A DNA stretch of 42,963 nucleotides, taken from NCBI GenBank assembly GCA_900755065.1, contig CAAEFC010000044.1:1-42963 (forward strand). The letters run 5' to 3'. Positions 41,942 through 42,963 of the stretch are shown piece by piece. This DNA comes from Bacilli bacterium (GTDB lineage Bacteria > Bacillota_I > Bacilli_A > RFN20 > CAG-449). Numbering within the stretch: the stretch's first letter is position 1; the number at the start of each line of letters is the position of its first letter. The notes below the pieces were generated by a model. It worked only from the letters and a program-made list of their open reading frames with translations, did no database searches and was not told the DNA's origin. The translations under genes and the position numbers were made by a program.

Positions 41942-42625
41942 CTACAATTCGTTCTTTTCAAATCCGATCCGTTCCGAAAGGATTTCGAGATTGCCGTTCC
42001 GGCAACGGATTTCGTCGATGAAGGCCTTCTCCTGACGCGGGTCTTTCAAAACAACCCGATAGGTCAGTTGAAACAGACTGCCCAGATTGGTCGATTTGAC
42101 TTTCACCAGTTCGTATTCTTTCGTGTATTTCTGCATCAGGTCTTCAAAAACGTCATTGTAATCGAGATCTTCCGGAATGGTGATTTTCAGTTTTTTCTCC
42201 CTCCGGTCGCTTTTCTTTTCCCAGATGTTCAGCCGCGACACGAGCATCAGAAGCAAACCCGATATCCAGAGAAAGAGGATCGCGTAGGCCAGAAAGCCCA
42301 TGCCGAACGCCAGACCGGAAGCCATCGCGATGAAGATGATGCAGATTTCCTTCGCGCTTCCCTGCGCGGAACGGAACCGTACCAGGGAGAAAGCGCCGGC
42401 GATAGCGACACCGGCTCCGATGTTTCCGTTGACGAGCATGATCACCATCGCCACGGTCAGAGGAAGAAACGCCACGGCGATCGTAAAACTCTTGGAAGAA
42501 GTCGAACGGAAATAGCACATCCACGCGTAGACGATGCCGGCCATCAGCGCAGCGAGAAAGACGATGAAAAATCCCGTCGGGGTCACCGTTGATTCTGTAA
42601 AAATGGATTCGAATGCTTTTTCCAT
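41942..42625 (-). CDS. DUF4956 membrane protein (polyphosphate cluster)
   Basis: The 227-residue protein has four membrane helices in the first 130 residues, with the family core NGNIGAGVAIAGAFSLVRFRSAQGSAKEICIIFIAMASG, then a soluble C-terminal domain (about 150-227). This is the DUF4956 pattern; members are usually encoded beside VTC-type polyphosphate polymerases, as here. The start at 42625 follows AGGAGG and lies inside the end of the VTC gene (43-bp overlap), so the two are tightly coupled. A role in handling or sensing polyphosphate is inferred from context only. Confidence 0.88.
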   Translation of the reverse strand: MEKAFESIFTESTVTPTGFFIVFLAALMAGIVYAWMCYFRSTSSKSFTIAVAFLPLTVAMVIMLVNGNIGAGVAIAGAFSLVRFRSAQGSAKEICIIFIAMASGLAFGMGFLAYAILFLWISGLLLMLVSRLNIWEKKSDRREKKLKITIPEDLDYNDVFEDLMQKYTKEYELVKVKSTNLGSLFQLTYRVVLKDPRQEKAFIDEIRCRNGNLEILSERIGFEKNEL

Positions 42626-42963
42626 AGTTGTTCCTCCTTTTTCTTCGTTTCTGTCAACATGTACGCCGTGCCGTATTTGGAAAATCCCGTCCGGAAGATC
42701 CGCTTCTCTGAAAGGAAGCGCGTCAGATACAGAGGTAACGCCGAATCGGACTTCACTTCCATCAGAATTCTTTCTTCGTCGAAAAGTTCTTTTCCGTCCA
42801 ATTCGCACGTCAGGGCAAGTCTCTCCTCCCGAAAACGGATACGGCTGTCGAATGTGATCCGGAGTCCCCCGCCTTTTTCCGCATAGGCGATCCGGTCGTA
42901 AAGAATCAGCATCGACGGAGACAAAGAGCCGTAAAAATGCAGAAACCAGTTGATTTCTCTTCC
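42583..42963 (-). CDS. VTC-domain polyphosphate polymerase (partial, 5' end outside window)
   Basis: The reading frame is open to the right edge, so only the last 126 residues are seen. They contain the family's end signature: PSMLILYDRIAYAEKGGGLRITFDSRIRF, then LMEVKSD (the Glu/Lys pair of the tunnel fold) and GFSKYGTAYML. VTC enzymes make polyphosphate from ATP inside a beta-barrel tunnel. The overlap with the DUF4956 gene fits the common bacterial pair, often with a CotH-like gene nearby, which would lie beyond the window. Catalytic N-terminal residues cannot be checked here. Confidence 0.85.
   Translation of the reverse strand, partial: GREINWFLHFYGSLSPSMLILYDRIAYAEKGGGLRITFDSRIRFREERLALTCELDGKELFDEERILMEVKSDSALPLYLTRFLSEKRIFRTGFSKYGTAYMLTETKKKEEQLWKKHSNPFLQNQR

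Noticed and set aside
1..42963. Mycoplasma genetic code (TGA as Trp)
   Set aside because: Several genes end cleanly at TGA with overlapping starts (for example 2197-2199 and 27791-27793), so TGA is a stop.
1..42963. CRISPR arrays, tRNA or rRNA genes, insertion sequences, prophage
   Set aside because: I found no direct-repeat arrays, cloverleaf-like segments, transposase motifs or phage structural genes.

Overview
The window is chromosomal and looks like a member of the Bacillota (class Bacilli in the broad sense, possibly an Erysipelotrichia-like or related gut lineage). The evidence is the infC-rpmI-rplT order with an attenuator leader, a YtfI/YtfJ-type gene pair, several lipoproteins with Ser-rich linkers, a CpoA-type glycolipid glycosyltransferase, ThiI without a rhodanese domain, strong purine-rich Shine-Dalgarno sites and sigma-A-like promoters with TGn extended -10 boxes. 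Base composition is near 50% GC. TGA works as a stop, so the mycoplasma code does not apply. The species cannot be named from the sequence alone. I see no rRNA, tRNA, CRISPR array, transposase or phage gene.

Layout. 1-2630: start of an Fe-S scaffold-like gene (cut by the window edge), a Sel1/TPR protein, a lipoprotein with two thioredoxin-like CxxC modules and a GNAT acetyltransferase. 2625-7277: an operon of two ABC half-exporters, one with a degenerate ATPase site, followed by psuG. 7398-11600: a starch module (lipoprotein pullulanase plus a carbohydrate-binding-type lipoprotein) with a cre-like operator just upstream of its promoter. 11850-14183: a CNNM/CBS membrane protein converging on an FAD-Rieske oxidoreductase. 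14268-18128: pnp, a lone MreB-like actin and a CBS protein. 18300-20437: transketolase behind a structured 152-nt leader RNA that I cannot assign to a known class. 20679-21992: infC-rpmI-rplT with a terminator/antiterminator leader and an ATC start codon for infC. 22023-25999: the ytfI/ytfJ-like pair, a tiny basic protein, thiI and gpmI.

26077-28645 is a translationally coupled operon (two-helix membrane protein, HAD phosphatase, glycolipid glycosyltransferase). 28747-29775 is a RibU-like riboflavin transporter under an FMN riboswitch. 29949-30302 is an orphan 86-residue protein with its own strong promoter. 30430-33234 is a P2-type ATPase under a yybP-ykoY (Mn2+) riboswitch with a terminator platform. 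33340-34707 is an M18 aminopeptidase. 34766-37314 is an operon of two membrane proteins, a HEPN-like/CBS fusion and prephenate dehydratase. 37423-38946 is a secreted endonuclease I lipoprotein, diverging from a DUF1461 membrane protein. 39805-41859 is an EF-G paralogue lacking the switch II histidine. The window closes with a DUF4956 membrane protein overlapping the end of a VTC-type polyphosphate polymerase gene.

Most genes are housekeeping or surface functions. The richest content is RNA regulation: four structured leaders (tkt, infC, ribU, P-type ATPase) within about 13 kb. The unassigned tkt leader and the HEPN-CBS fusion are the best candidates for something not yet described.
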